A DNA stretch of 64,000 bases, from positions 1 to 64,000 of the forward strand of contig JBJENW010000032.1 of NCBI GenBank assembly GCA_051880395.1, read 5' to 3'. The stretch's first letter is position 1, and the number at the start of each line of letters is the position of its first letter. Shown here in pieces: positions 8,610-17,207 of the stretch. Both the position numbers and the translations under genes were made by a program. The DNA comes from JBJENW01 sp051880395. Lineage in GTDB: Bacteria; Bacillota; Clostridia; Lachnospirales; Lachnospiraceae. The notes under the pieces are model-generated. The model made no database searches and had not been told where the DNA came from. It worked only from the letters and a program-made list of their open reading frames with translations.

Positions 8610-8853
8610 CTTTCATTTCCTCCGGCAGCGGTTTTCTCACACACTGCAAAAATTTTTCTTCACAGGCACCTATGGTCCTGTAATTACTCCGACACTCGTT
8701 CAAAGACAAATGATTTGCCCCACCTGCATAATCCGGATTTTCTCTCTGAATAGCGTCATCTTCCCAGTAACAGACCGGGCAAATGTCATAACTTCCCTGT
8801 TTTTCTGTGAATGTGAAATATCCACAGCAGGGGCATCGATATCTTTTTTGCAT
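8599..8853 (-). CDS. CPCC-family cysteine-rich small protein
   Basis: 84 residues opening MQKRYRCPCCGYFTF, then CPVCYWEDD, with two CxxC pairs that should bind one zinc, and a conserved middle (NHLSLNECRSNYRTIGACE). This matches the Cys_rich_CPCC family, small zinc-ribbon proteins of unsettled function found next to varied toxin-like genes. AAGGAG precedes the ATG. Its 3' end overlaps the start of the RNase-like ORF by 11 nt, so the pair look like a two-gene unit, possibly antidote first and effector second; that role is an inference. It is intact while its partner is interrupted. Confidence 0.8.
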   Translation of the reverse strand: MQKRYRCPCCGYFTFTEKQGSYDICPVCYWEDDAIQRENPDYAGGANHLSLNECRSNYRTIGACEEKFLQCVRKPLPEEMKDGK

Positions 8854-8929
8854 TTTTTCTCCTTCTCTTGCTTACGGATGTACACCTAACTATGCTCTTT
8901 TTTTGTATTGTAAAAAATACCCTTGGTTT

Positions 8930-9177
8930 CAATGGTATGGGATAAAATTTTTCCGGCAGATAATGAAAGAGCGGTTTTCCATTTGGATAACGGACGCTGC
9001 CGGTTGTCGGTTGTATGACTCCTGCTATTATTTTTAACAATGTACTTTTCCGCAGCCATTGTGCCCGACGAATGCGATCGAACTTCCCTTCTGAATCGTA
9101 AAGTCAAAAGGATTTAGGATGGTTCTTCCATCGTACATTTTCGAAATCTGTTCTAAACGGATTTGTATGTCTTCCAA
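8930..9177 (-). pseudogene. truncated and frameshifted ABC-transporter ATPase
   Basis: From a TTG at 9177 (GGGGGA upstream) the frame reads an ATPase N-terminus with FVGHNGCGK. One A appears to be missing at about 9045-9049, which shifts Walker A out of frame. The next frame resumes TLLKIIAGVIQPTTGSVRYP, and homology ends near 8930, before any signature motif. Only about 80 of the usual 220 or more residues remain. It lies directly upstream of the CPCC gene and may be what is left of an exporter for the region. Confidence 0.75.
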
Positions 9178-9251
9178 TGATCTTGTCCCCCATTTTCGTT
9201 ATATTCTAGTTTTCGTATAAATTTATATACAAATTCCACTCTAGTCCTTCT

Positions 9252-9713
9252 TTACAACAACTCCATATTGATGGATTTCTCTGTAAAACCATAGTTTCGG
9301 TACATCTGATAAGCTGCCTCATTTCTCGCATTCACCTGCAGCTCGATTCCATCACATCCACACTGCATCTTATGTTCCCGCAGGAAATCAAAAAAGCGAT
9401 GTCCAATTCCATTTCCTCGAAACTTTTCATCCACCGCCATCGCATCTATAAAAAGAATCTTTCGCTCTACCTGCGTCGGACTTTTCACATGCCGAAAACA
9501 AATATGTAAAATTCCAACAACTTTTTCCTGATACGCTGCAACAAAAAGTGTTTCTTCTTCCACTGCTTTCTGATATTCTTCTTTTGAAAGCACCTGCTCC
9601 ACATGTTGATAAATATCCGGTCGCCATTGTACATGTAGCTTTTGCACCTGTTTGTAAATTGCTTCTACTGCCTCATATTCCTGTTGTTTTGCCTTTCTAA
9701 TCTCTATTTCCAT
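9252..9713 (-). CDS. GNAT-family N-acetyltransferase
   Basis: 153 residues with the acetyl-CoA binding motif VDEKFRGNGIGHRFFDFL (R/Q-x-x-G-x-G/A) near residue 95, preceded by strand IDAMAV and followed by ELQVNARNEAAYQMYRNYGF, the usual GNAT motif B. The start is supported by AAGGAAAATAGT. It would acetylate an amine on a small molecule or protein N-terminus; the substrate is not predictable. It stands alone between decayed genes and a divergently placed permease. Confidence 0.88.
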   Translation of the reverse strand: MEIEIRKAKQQEYEAVEAIYKQVQKLHVQWRPDIYQHVEQVLSKEEYQKAVEEETLFVAAYQEKVVGILHICFRHVKSPTQVERKILFIDAMAVDEKFRGNGIGHRFFDFLREHKMQCGCDGIELQVNARNEAAYQMYRNYGFTEKSINMELL

Positions 9714-9831
9714 ACTATTTTCCTTCCGCTTTTTATTTCAATTTCCATTCTAACATAACACTCTAAAAAAAGCGAACTGCTTTCGTTTTCTGCTCGCACA
9801 CTTGCACTTTATATAAGCGTAAAAATCGCGT

Positions 9832-10980
9832 ATGAAACATAAAACTTTTGAGTTGCCAAAAAATAATTTTTTCACTATACTAGAACTATTCTATACTTCA
9901 TACGAAAGCGATGTGAAATCAAAAATGTTCATTTATCAGCATATTATCGAAAAAATAAATTTTAACACACTGGCCATTTTATTCTGCCTGATGGGTGTCG
10001 TTGCAGGATTTCAGGAGCTAGGCTATCTGGATGCACTGGCGCAGGCATTGACCAAAAAAGCAAAAAATCTAAAAATATTGACTGTCATACTTGTCTTTTC
10101 CTGCTTTTTTCTGAGCATGGTCGTGACAAATGATGTCGCACTGATTCTTCTGGTCCCATTTACGATCCAGATTCTTTGGGATGCCAATCAGGCAGACAAA
10201 CAGCTACGGATCATTGTACTTGAAACAATTGCTGCGAATCTGGGCAGTATGCTGACACCGATTGGAAATCCGCAGAATGTGTACCTCTATCAGCAATATC
10301 AGATGCAGCCAGGGACTTTTTTCCGTGCTGTTGCACCTTTTGCCATTGCATCTGCTGTTCTTCTGGCTTTCTTCATTTGGCTGCGAAAAGGACATGTCCC
10401 ATTGCACATCACTACTGCTGCTGTTTCAGAAAAAAGGATGCTTCCGCGAAAAACAAAACGGCAGACCACTCTATATCTGTTTTTATTCGCCCTCTGTCTC
10501 GGCACTGTTTTTGGCAAAATTCCATGCTGGCTAACATTTGAGATTGAACTCATCACAATCGGCATTACAAATATGCGTCTGCTTCGGCAGATCAACTACA
10601 GTTTATTGCTAAAATTTGTGTTTTTATTTATACTTGTAGGAAATCTGGCTGATATTGCGTGGATTCGTCAGCATCTGGAAACACTGGTCACCAAAAACGA
10701 ATTCTGGATGGGCATTACACTCAGCCAGATTTTGAGCAATGTGCCGGCTGCCATTCTGCTTTCCGATTTTACGAAAGATGGCATTTCTCTTTTGCTGGGC
10801 GTAAATGTAGGGGGACTTGGAACATTGATTGCTTCTATGGCAAGCATGATTTCGTTTGACTTTTATACCAAAACAAAAGGCGCAGACAAAAAACGCTATA
10901 TCTGCACCTTTACGGTTTATAATTTGATTTTTTTAGTTTGTCTGATTGCTCTTTTTCTCATACTTCCTCTGCATCATTAA
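9832..10980 (+). CDS. SLC13/CitT/ArsB-type anion permease, N-terminus doubtful
   Basis: 382 residues, mostly membrane-spanning. The family core is clear: TLAILFCLMGVVAGFQELG, then MVVTNDVALILLVPFTIQ (the first re-entrant hairpin with TND), MLTPIGNPQNVYLY (the GNPQN loop), and the second half SNVPAAILLSDF near the C-terminus. It would move carboxylates or a similar anion. The first 35-40 codons look aberrant: they do not form the usual first helix, there is no ribosome site before the ATG at 9832, and an alternative ATG at about 9925 also lacks one. The gene may be 5'-truncated and poorly expressed, in keeping with the decayed genes next to it. Confidence 0.78.
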   Translation: MKHKTFELPKNNFFTILELFYTSYESDVKSKMFIYQHIIEKINFNTLAILFCLMGVVAGFQELGYLDALAQALTKKAKNLKILTVILVFSCFFLSMVVTNDVALILLVPFTIQILWDANQADKQLRIIVLETIAANLGSMLTPIGNPQNVYLYQQYQMQPGTFFRAVAPFAIASAVLLAFFIWLRKGHVPLHITTAAVSEKRMLPRKTKRQTTLYLFLFALCLGTVFGKIPCWLTFEIELITIGITNMRLLRQINYSLLLKFVFLFILVGNLADIAWIRQHLETLVTKNEFWMGITLSQILSNVPAAILLSDFTKDGISLLLGVNVGGLGTLIASMASMISFDFYTKTKGADKKRYICTFTVYNLIFLVCLIALFLILPLHH

Positions 10981-10988
10981 ACTTTCAG

Positions 10989-11150
10989 GTGTGCTGACAC
11001 GTTCGTTTTCAGCCTAATGACGCAGAATATCTTTTCAAGTGTGCCGTTTCAAAACCGCAGGCGCAGCTGGGCTACGTCAAGGATTTTGGAATGGTGCAAT
11101 TGGAAAAGTAGGCAAGTCAGTTAGGCGAAATATGAACGTGTCAGTACACT
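10989..11150. repeat. 162-bp imperfect palindromic (hairpin) element
   Basis: Two arms of about 65-70 nt pair with each other: GTGTGCTGACACGTTC near 10989 faces GAACGTGTCAGTACAC near 11135-11150, and further in CTTTTCAAGTGTGCC faces GGTGCAATTGGAAAAG. The loop region around 11057-11088 is GC-richer. It contains no ORF. A fold this long between two unrelated genes suggests a MITE-like or REP-like element, or a structural RNA. Confidence 0.65.
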
Positions 11151-11182
11151 AGCTCCTCTGTAAATGTTGTGGAACTAATTTA

Positions 11183-11220
11183 TGCCGACAAATCGTCGGC
11201 AAATCGCTTTTTTGTCGGCA
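11183..11220. terminator. stem-loop between the permease and rlmCD, possible terminator
   Basis: TGCCGAC-N5-GTCGGCA (11183-11201) is followed on the plus strand by AAATCGCTTTTTT. A second GTCGGCA at 11214-11220 can pair with the first arm instead. It could end plus-strand transcription from the permease; the minus-strand side has no U-tract. Confidence 0.45.
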
Positions 11221-11250
11221 GCTTTTAAACCTCTAAAATACTGAAAATAC

Positions 11251-12699
11251 TTAATTTTTGCGAGTTAGAAGACAAACCGTCTCCACATGCACAGTAGCCG
11301 GAAACATATCGACACAAGCCACTTTCTCCACCTGATACCCTCTCTCCTGCAACACGACCAAATCCCGCTGCAGACTCGTCGGCTTACAGGAAATATACAC
11401 CATCCGGTCCACCCCATAGCGGATGATCCGATCCAGTGCTTTTGGGTGAATGCCGTCACGAGGCGGATCAAGCACGATAAAATCTGGTTTTTCTTCGATA
11501 GTATCGAGCACTTTCATCACATCACCTGCCAGAAAATCGCAGTTCTCCAGTTCATTTTCCTTCGCATTTTCCTTTGCAGCCTCCACCGCTTCTTCCACGA
11601 TTTCCACACCAATGACTTTCTTTGCCACAGGTGCAAGCATCTGTGCAATGGTACCGGTTCCGCTGTAAAGGTCGTATACAACACTGCCGCCCTCTTTCTG
11701 TAAGGCGTCTCCAATAAACTCCCGCGCTGTCTGATACAGCAGTTCCGCACCCAGTGAGTTCGTCTGAAAAAAGGAAAATGTGGAGATTTTAAATTTCAAT
11801 CCTAACAATTCTTCGTAAAAATAATCTTTTCCATATAAAATGTCCGTACCTTCATCCTTCACTACATCTGCCACACTATCATTTTTTGTGTGCAGGATTC
11901 CGGCAATTTTCCCCTGCAACGGCAAGTTTTTCAGACTCTCTGCATACTCCTGCAGCATCTTTTCCTCTTCTTTTTGTTCTTCTTCTGTCATCGACTGTGG
12001 TACGATCTGCTGTTGAATGACTTTTTTTGAAAAGGACTGTGTCGTGGTCACAAGGTCGATCAAAATCTCTCCTGTCTTTTCTCCGCGGCGCACCAAAAGA
12101 TGTCGCAGGTATCCGGTATGACGCATTTTATGGAAAAACGCTACGTCGCGTTTCCGGAAAAATTCCTGTGTACAGGCAAGAATCTGGTTATAATCCGCAT
12201 CAACGATCTTACACTGATCGACCGTTACGATATCGTGAAAACTTCCGCGTTTATGCATTCCAAGTGTCAGCGGACCATCTTTTTCGGCATCGCCAAAGGA
12301 ATATTCCATCTTATTGCGATAGCCAAACTGTTTCGGAGAAGGCTTTACCCCTTGGAATTCATAGCTGTCCGGCTCTACCACAACATCCAACAGTTCTTTT
12401 ACCTGTTTTTCTTTCAATGCCAACTGTTTTTCATAAGGAAGACTTTGATAAGCACATCCGCCGCACTCCGAAAAATGTGGACAATTCGGCACATCCAGCT
12501 CATCCGGAGATTTTTCAAGCACTTCAAGTAATCGTCCCTCTGCCTTTCCTTTTCTCACTTTTTTTGCTGAAAAAGCGATTTTTTGTCCGACCAGAGCATT
12601 TTTTACCGTCGCCCTCTCGCCTTCGTCTGTCACAACCACCGCTTTATTCGGAAAATTAATTTTTTCTACCACACCTTCGTATCTGTTTCCTTTTTTCAT
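11251..12699 (-). CDS. rlmCD: 23S rRNA (uracil-5-)-methyltransferase, RlmCD/RumA family
   Basis: 482 residues. An N-terminal TRAM/OB domain (1-60) is followed by the Fe-S cysteine set CPHFSECGGC. The methyltransferase part has the SAM motif YDLYSGTGTIAQML, motif IV VLDPPRDGIHPKAL and the catalytic Cys in YISCKPTSL. It uses SAM to methylate uridine in 23S rRNA. Firmicutes usually have one such enzyme for both U747 and U1939, hence the name, though RumA or a tRNA-specific TrmA-like target cannot be excluded. AGAGG 7 nt before the ATG supports the start. It has an unusually long insertion, about residues 205-245, rich in Glu and Gln. Confidence 0.9.
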   Translation of the reverse strand: MKKGNRYEGVVEKINFPNKAVVVTDEGERATVKNALVGQKIAFSAKKVRKGKAEGRLLEVLEKSPDELDVPNCPHFSECGGCAYQSLPYEKQLALKEKQVKELLDVVVEPDSYEFQGVKPSPKQFGYRNKMEYSFGDAEKDGPLTLGMHKRGSFHDIVTVDQCKIVDADYNQILACTQEFFRKRDVAFFHKMRHTGYLRHLLVRRGEKTGEILIDLVTTTQSFSKKVIQQQIVPQSMTEEEQKEEEKMLQEYAESLKNLPLQGKIAGILHTKNDSVADVVKDEGTDILYGKDYFYEELLGLKFKISTFSFFQTNSLGAELLYQTAREFIGDALQKEGGSVVYDLYSGTGTIAQMLAPVAKKVIGVEIVEEAVEAAKENAKENELENCDFLAGDVMKVLDTIEEKPDFIVLDPPRDGIHPKALDRIIRYGVDRMVYISCKPTSLQRDLVVLQERGYQVEKVACVDMFPATVHVETVCLLTRKN

Positions 12700-12830
12700 G
12701 TTAACCTCTTTCTATTTTCATCTCTCTAGGAGCTTTTTACAAATCTTCCCGCAAGGAATAACTCCCATATACATGCAGAAAAAAAGGAGACCGGCAACAC
12801 GCTCGATCCCCTTGAAAAATCAGATTTTTC

Positions 12831-13097
12831 TTATTTTTCTTCCACTTCTTCGTCATCGTCTTCATCATCGAAGAAATCATCATCAAAATCATCATCGAGA
12901 TCATCTTCGAAATCATCCAGATAATCTGGTGTAAAGAACTGATATACGGCATACGCGATCGCTGCAACTGCTGCAACTGCACCTACGATCGCAAAAACCC
13001 AGATGAGCTTATTTTTCTTGTCCTCAGTCTCTTTTTTGTTTAACAAATCTGTCAGTTTGGCATTTGCCAGTACTTCATTAAAATCTACCTTACTCAT
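12831..13097 (-). CDS. small single-pass membrane protein with acidic C-terminal tail
   Basis: 88 residues from the ATG at 13097, with AAGGAG 8 nt upstream; the GTG three codons earlier overlaps that site and is unlikely. Residues 1-32 are charged, residues 33-53 are one membrane helix (VFAIVGAVAAVAAIAYAVY), and the last 33 residues are almost all Asp, Glu and Phe. No enzymatic motif. I have the impression of close relatives in many Lachnospiraceae, but no named function. The acidic tail would lie on one face of the membrane and could bind cations or a basic partner. The 131 nt on to rlmCD hold no ORF I trust. Confidence 0.75.
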   Translation of the reverse strand: MSKVDFNEVLANAKLTDLLNKKETEDKKNKLIWVFAIVGAVAAVAAIAYAVYQFFTPDYLDDFEDDLDDDFDDDFFDDEDDDEEVEEK

Positions 13098-13315
13098 TGT
13101 TGTCACTCCTTCTATTGTTATTTTGTACTACTCCAACTTTTTCAAACAGGTTTTCCTGTATCTTTATTATATTATAGCATACCTTTTTGGAATATTATAG
13201 GAAAAATTTGCACTTTTATAAAAATTTATGCCTTCTTCTTTTCTGCCCGTCAGGTCCACTATGTATTTTATATCGGACAGGTGATTTTCAGACTTAACCC
13301 GTCACACCTTCTCAT

Positions 13316-15535
13316 TTATAGTTTTTCCAATTTTGCAAATCCCGCAAACATTTTTTTCGTTCCCGCTGTATCAAAATCCACGGTTACTTCAAAATCTCTC
13401 CCGCCTGCTACGATCTGCCGCACGATTCCCTCGCCAAATTTCATATGACGGACACGATCCCCTTCCTGATAGGAAAGCTCAGACATCGTTGCCGCTTTTT
13501 TCCCAAAGGATGTAACCGGCTTCATCTGACTCTGAAACGGTCTGCTTCGAAAATTTTCTTTTGCCTGTGTAAGAACGTGTGCTTTTGGCATCTCTTCCAT
13601 ACGGGATTTCTTTATCTCTCCCTCTAACAATTCCGACGGAATTTCTTTTACAAATCTCGAAACCCGGCTATACTGCGTCTCTCCGCGAACCATCCGCTGT
13701 CTGGCGCTTGTCAGTGTCAATTGACGCATCGCACGTGTAATACCGACATAACAGAGACGTCGTTCTTCCTCGATTTCTTCCATCTGACCGGAACTGATGC
13801 TCATATAACTCGGGAACAATCCATCTTCCATTCCGCCTAAATAAACACGTGGAAACTCCAATCCCTTTGCGCTGTGCAATGTCATTAAAACCACTCGGTC
13901 ACTGCTCTCATCCAGGCTGTCAATATCTGCTACCAGTGCCACTTCCTCTAAAAATCCGCTTAATGTCGGATGTTCTTCGGATTCTTCATATGTCACCACT
14001 TTGCTGATCAATTCGTCAATATTTTCTATTCGCGCTTGGGCCTCGTCTGTTCCTTCTGCCTCTAATTCCTTCACATATCCAGTTTCATCTATGATTTCCT
14101 GAAGCAATTCGGAAATGCTGATCATCTCCTGTTTGCTGCGAAGTGCCTGTATGAACATGACAAACGGTTTCACCTTTGCTGCACCTCTTCCGATTCCCGG
14201 AATATCCTCTGCAAGCTTGAGCGCATTGTAAAAACTGATGTCCTTTTCCATCGCATACTCCTGCACCCGCCCAATCGTCGTCGCGCCGATTCCACGCTTT
14301 GGCACATTAATGATCCTGCGAACCGCCAAATCATCCCGCGCACTGGCAACTGTTTTTAAATAGGCAAGCAGATCTTTAATTTCTTTTCTCGCGTAAAAGT
14401 TTACGCCACCCACAATTTTGTACGGAATATTTGAACGTACAAACTGTTCTTCGAACAAACGCGACTGTGCATTTGTTCGGTAAAGAATCGCGCAATCCTT
14501 ATATTGACAGTCCCCTCTGTTTACTTGGGACTGAATCTGATTTTTTACAAATTCCGCCTCTTCAAATGCTGTTTCAAACTGCTCAAACGTAATCTTATCT
14601 CCCGCACCATTCTCTGTCCAGAGAGCTTTCGGCTTTCGACCAACATTATTCGCGATCACACTGTTTGCCGCATCAAGAATATTTTGCGTAGAACGGTAAT
14701 TCTGCTCTAACTTGATCACCTTTGCATCCGGATACACTTCCTCAAAACTAAGAATATTTTTGATATCGGCACCGCGAAACCGATAGATTGACTGATCATC
14801 GTCACCCACCACACAAAGATTCTGATATTTCGATGCCAGAAGCTTTACAAATTGAAACTGTGCCGCATTTGTATCCTGATACTCGTCGACCATAATATAA
14901 CGGAATCGGTCCTGCTGCGCTTCCAATGCTTCCGGAAACCCGCGGAATAATTCCACTGTCTTCATCAAAAGATCATCAAAATCCATCGCATTATTTTTCT
15001 TTAATTCCTTCTGATATTCCATGTAGACTTCCGCCTGCTTTTTTTGAGCAAAATCCCCACCCGCATTCGCAGCGAACTCCTCCGGTGTGATCAGGTTATT
15101 CTTTGCATCCGAAATGACATTCATCAGCGTTCGTTCTTTATACAGTTTTGTATCGATCTGCAGGCGCTTACAGATTCCCTTGATCAGCTGTTTTTGGTCA
15201 TCGGTATCATAAATTGTAAAATTTTTCTCATACCCCAGACATTCACAGTATCGGCGCAGAATGCGCACACAGGTCGAGTGAAAGGTTGCCACCCAGATAC
15301 TTTCTGATCCATAACCGACAAGATCATCAATTCGCTCACGCATTTCCCCGGCTGCCTTGTTTGTAAACGTAATTGCCATGATATGATAGGGATTTACCCC
15401 TTTCTCTTCTATTAAATACGCGGTGCGGTATGTCAGAACTCTTGTCTTTCCGGAGCCCGCTCCTGCCAGGATCAACACCGGTCCCTCTGTGGCAAAAACT
15501 GCCTCCCTCTGCATCGCATTCAACTCTTCGTACAT
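13316..15535 (-). CDS. pcrA: ATP-dependent DNA helicase, UvrD/PcrA type
   Basis: 739 residues with the SF1A motifs in order: Q motif LNAMQREAV, Walker A AGAGSGKTRVL, motif II MVDEYQDTNAAQ, motif III GDDDQSIYRFRGAD, motif IV LEQNYRS, motif V TLHSAKGLEFPRV, motif VI RRLCYVGITRA. The C-terminal 60 residues form the usual small domain ending in VDFDTAGTKKMFAGFAKLEKL-like sequence, which in PcrA contacts RNA polymerase. It unwinds DNA 3' to 5' in nucleotide excision repair and replication restart. AAAGG 7 nt before the ATG. Monocistronic, with a good promoter at 15648-15676. Confidence 0.96.
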   Translation of the reverse strand: MYEELNAMQREAVFATEGPVLILAGAGSGKTRVLTYRTAYLIEEKGVNPYHIMAITFTNKAAGEMRERIDDLVGYGSESIWVATFHSTCVRILRRYCECLGYEKNFTIYDTDDQKQLIKGICKRLQIDTKLYKERTLMNVISDAKNNLITPEEFAANAGGDFAQKKQAEVYMEYQKELKKNNAMDFDDLLMKTVELFRGFPEALEAQQDRFRYIMVDEYQDTNAAQFQFVKLLASKYQNLCVVGDDDQSIYRFRGADIKNILSFEEVYPDAKVIKLEQNYRSTQNILDAANSVIANNVGRKPKALWTENGAGDKITFEQFETAFEEAEFVKNQIQSQVNRGDCQYKDCAILYRTNAQSRLFEEQFVRSNIPYKIVGGVNFYARKEIKDLLAYLKTVASARDDLAVRRIINVPKRGIGATTIGRVQEYAMEKDISFYNALKLAEDIPGIGRGAAKVKPFVMFIQALRSKQEMISISELLQEIIDETGYVKELEAEGTDEAQARIENIDELISKVVTYEESEEHPTLSGFLEEVALVADIDSLDESSDRVVLMTLHSAKGLEFPRVYLGGMEDGLFPSYMSISSGQMEEIEEERRLCYVGITRAMRQLTLTSARQRMVRGETQYSRVSRFVKEIPSELLEGEIKKSRMEEMPKAHVLTQAKENFRSRPFQSQMKPVTSFGKKAATMSELSYQEGDRVRHMKFGEGIVRQIVAGGRDFEVTVDFDTAGTKKMFAGFAKLEKL

Positions 15536-15647
15536 AATTTTTCCTTTCTTTGTATACGCGTTTTACAAAAAAGTAATTTTTACTCTTTTTTAGTCAGTTT
15601 GTTTGACTTTATTTTCGTTATTTTTATCTATTCAAACCGCTTTTATT

Positions 15648-15676
15648 AGTGTACTGTATCCGATAAAATTAGTCAA
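15648..15676 (-). promoter_or_regulatory. sigma-A-type promoter for pcrA
   Basis: On the minus strand TTGACT (15671-15676), 17 bp, TACACT (15648-15653), giving a leader of about 105 nt before the pcrA ATG. Confidence 0.65.
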
Positions 15677-15811
15677 CCCATACCGTAACGCACCGATTCA
15701 TACGGCATTTCCCCTATTTTCTTTTCTTACATAACTTTATAAATTAATTTTCATTTCCTCGACACAATTTTTGTATAAAATGCTATTTTTGTAATTATTT
15801 TACAAATGCAC

Positions 15812-15840
15812 TTTACGGAAAGAAAAATTTATGGTAATAT
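15812..15840 (+). promoter_or_regulatory. possible upstream promoter in the pcrA-DUF1836 gap
   Basis: TTTACG (15812-15817), 17 bp, TAATAT (15835-15840) on the plus strand. It would start a transcript near 15847, well before the DUF1836 promoter, and would include the repeats at 15864-15949. Confidence 0.45.
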
Positions 15841-15863
15841 TAGTGTCATAAAGATAGTACGTC

Positions 15864-15949
15864 GTTTGAAGTACTCAACGAAGTGGTTTCCCCCTAAACA
15901 GTATGAAAGTACTACCCACGGAGTTGTTTTCACCATACCCGCTTCAAAC
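15864..15949. repeat. imperfect direct and inverted repeats in a 566-bp intergenic region
   Basis: GTTTGAAG (15864-15871) and CTTCAAAC (15942-15949) are inverted. Between them two related 26-28-nt stretches (15869-15894 and 15907-15934) share AAGTACT and ACG(A/G)AGT(G/T)GTTTTC(C/A)CC. The remainder of 15536-16101 holds the two promoters facing away from each other and no ORF I believe. Confidence 0.45.
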
Positions 15950-16052
15950 ACTATGACGCAAAACATCTTTATACATGTAACTGTTATCCCTTCAAACAGA
16001 TTACATAAAACTACTCCCCTGAAAATCGTCATAAAATTCACTTCATTTTCAC

Positions 16053-16081
16053 TTTACAAGTAGTTTTGAATACTATATAAT
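16053..16081 (+). promoter_or_regulatory. sigma-A-type promoter for the DUF1836 gene
   Basis: TTTACA (16053-16058), 17 bp, TATAAT (16076-16081). The transcript would start near 16088, only about 14 nt before the ATG and almost at the GAGGTG ribosome site, so the leader is very short. Confidence 0.75.
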
Positions 16082-16101
16082 AAGTGATGAGGTGAATTTT
16101 A

Positions 16102-16740
16102 ATGACGATGAATACGAAGGAATTTCTATCCATTCTCTTGGAAAATTTATCCCGAATTGATTATATCAAACCAGAAGATGTACCAAACATTGATTTATAC
16201 ATGGATCAAGTGACGACGTTTATGGATTCACAATTAGCGGATACGAAGCGGTATGAAACGGACAAGATTCTGACTAAGACCATGATTAATAATTATGCGA
16301 AAAATGATCTTCTCCCACCACCGAATAAGAAGAAATATTCCAGAGAGCATATACTGACCTTAATTTTTATTTATTATTTTAAAAATATATTGAGCATCAG
16401 TGATATTCAACAGATTTTAGGACCGATCACAGACAAATATTTTGGCACAACTTCTTCGAAAGGTCTGACAGATATTTATGAAGAGGTTTTCAGCTTAGAA
16501 CACGAGGAGAGCGAACAGCTGATCAAAGATATCATGCGCAAATTTAACAAAAGCAGCGAAACTTTTGATTCCTTTCCAGAAGAAGATCAGGAATTTTTAA
16601 AAACGTTTTCCTTTATCTGTCTGCTGAGTTTTGATGTGTATCTGAAAAAAATGTTGATCGAGCGATTGATCGATCATTTTCCGAAAGAAGATACAGAGAA
16701 AAACGAGCGAAAAAAGAAAAAAGAAAAACCTGCAGAATAA
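16102..16740 (+). CDS. DUF1836 domain-containing protein
   Basis: 212 residues, soluble, ending in a Lys/Glu-rich tail. The region KTMINNYAKNDLLPPPNKKKYSREHI is a MerR-like half: helix, wing and a tyrosine-lysine turn of the kind DUF1836 proteins show, followed by ILTLIFIYYFKNILSISDIQQIL. It therefore looks like a DNA-binding protein with a degenerate MerR-type helix-turn-helix; target and signal are unknown. GAGGTG 8 nt upstream fixes the start. A strong bidirectional terminator overlaps its stop and separates it from the convergent yerC-like gene. Confidence 0.82.
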   Translation: MTMNTKEFLSILLENLSRIDYIKPEDVPNIDLYMDQVTTFMDSQLADTKRYETDKILTKTMINNYAKNDLLPPPNKKKYSREHILTLIFIYYFKNILSISDIQQILGPITDKYFGTTSSKGLTDIYEEVFSLEHEESEQLIKDIMRKFNKSSETFDSFPEEDQEFLKTFSFICLLSFDVYLKKMLIERLIDHFPKEDTEKNERKKKKEKPAE

Positions 16741-16762
16741 CCTCTGCAGGTTTTTTATTTTT
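16726..16762. terminator. bidirectional terminator between DUF1836 and yerC-like genes
   Basis: ACCTGCAGA-N6-TCTGCAGGT followed on the plus strand by TTTTTTATTTTT, and preceded by an A-run that serves as the U-tract for the opposite strand. Confidence 0.85.
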
Positions 16763-17072
16763 CCGGATTTTCCTGAGTAGAATCCTCTTTGTGTGTTCTT
16801 GAAATTACCAGATCATATCCATCACTACCATAATTCAAACAACGATTCACACGGCTGATCGTCGCCGTGGATGCGCCTGTTTTCTCGGCAATATCAAGAT
16901 ACGTCTTCTTTTCCCGCAACATACATGCTACCTCATAGCGTTGCGCCATCGAAAGTAATTCGTTCACTGTGCATACGTCTTCAAAAAACTGATAACATTC
17001 TTCTTTATTTGCAAGGCTTAGAATTGCTTCAAACAGCTCATCAACCGCTTCTGTCCTTATTTTTTTACTCAT
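16755..17072 (-). CDS. YerC/YecD-type TrpR-family DNA-binding protein
   Basis: 105 residues. The fold matches the Trp-repressor superfamily: ELLSMAQRYEVACMLREKKT then YLDIAEKTGASTATISRVNR, the second half being the recognition helix-turn-helix. The family (TIGR02531, YerC/YecD) is common in Firmicutes and does not bind tryptophan as far as is known. A TGGAGC site lies 7 nt before the ATG. The last 15 residues are polar and variable. Target genes are unknown; it may regulate itself or the divergent lone binding protein at 17208. Confidence 0.9.
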   Translation of the reverse strand: MSKKIRTEAVDELFEAILSLANKEECYQFFEDVCTVNELLSMAQRYEVACMLREKKTYLDIAEKTGASTATISRVNRCLNYGSDGYDLVISRTHKEDSTQENPEK

Positions 17073-17207
17073 TCTTCTGCTCCATTTCTATTTTCCTTTT
17101 TCACTCCATATTTTAGCACACTAAATCTTTAAAGTAAATGGTGAAACGAACCTTTTTTTTCATAGAACATATATTAAAAAAAGATTGATATAGGATGTGT
17201 CGTTAAA

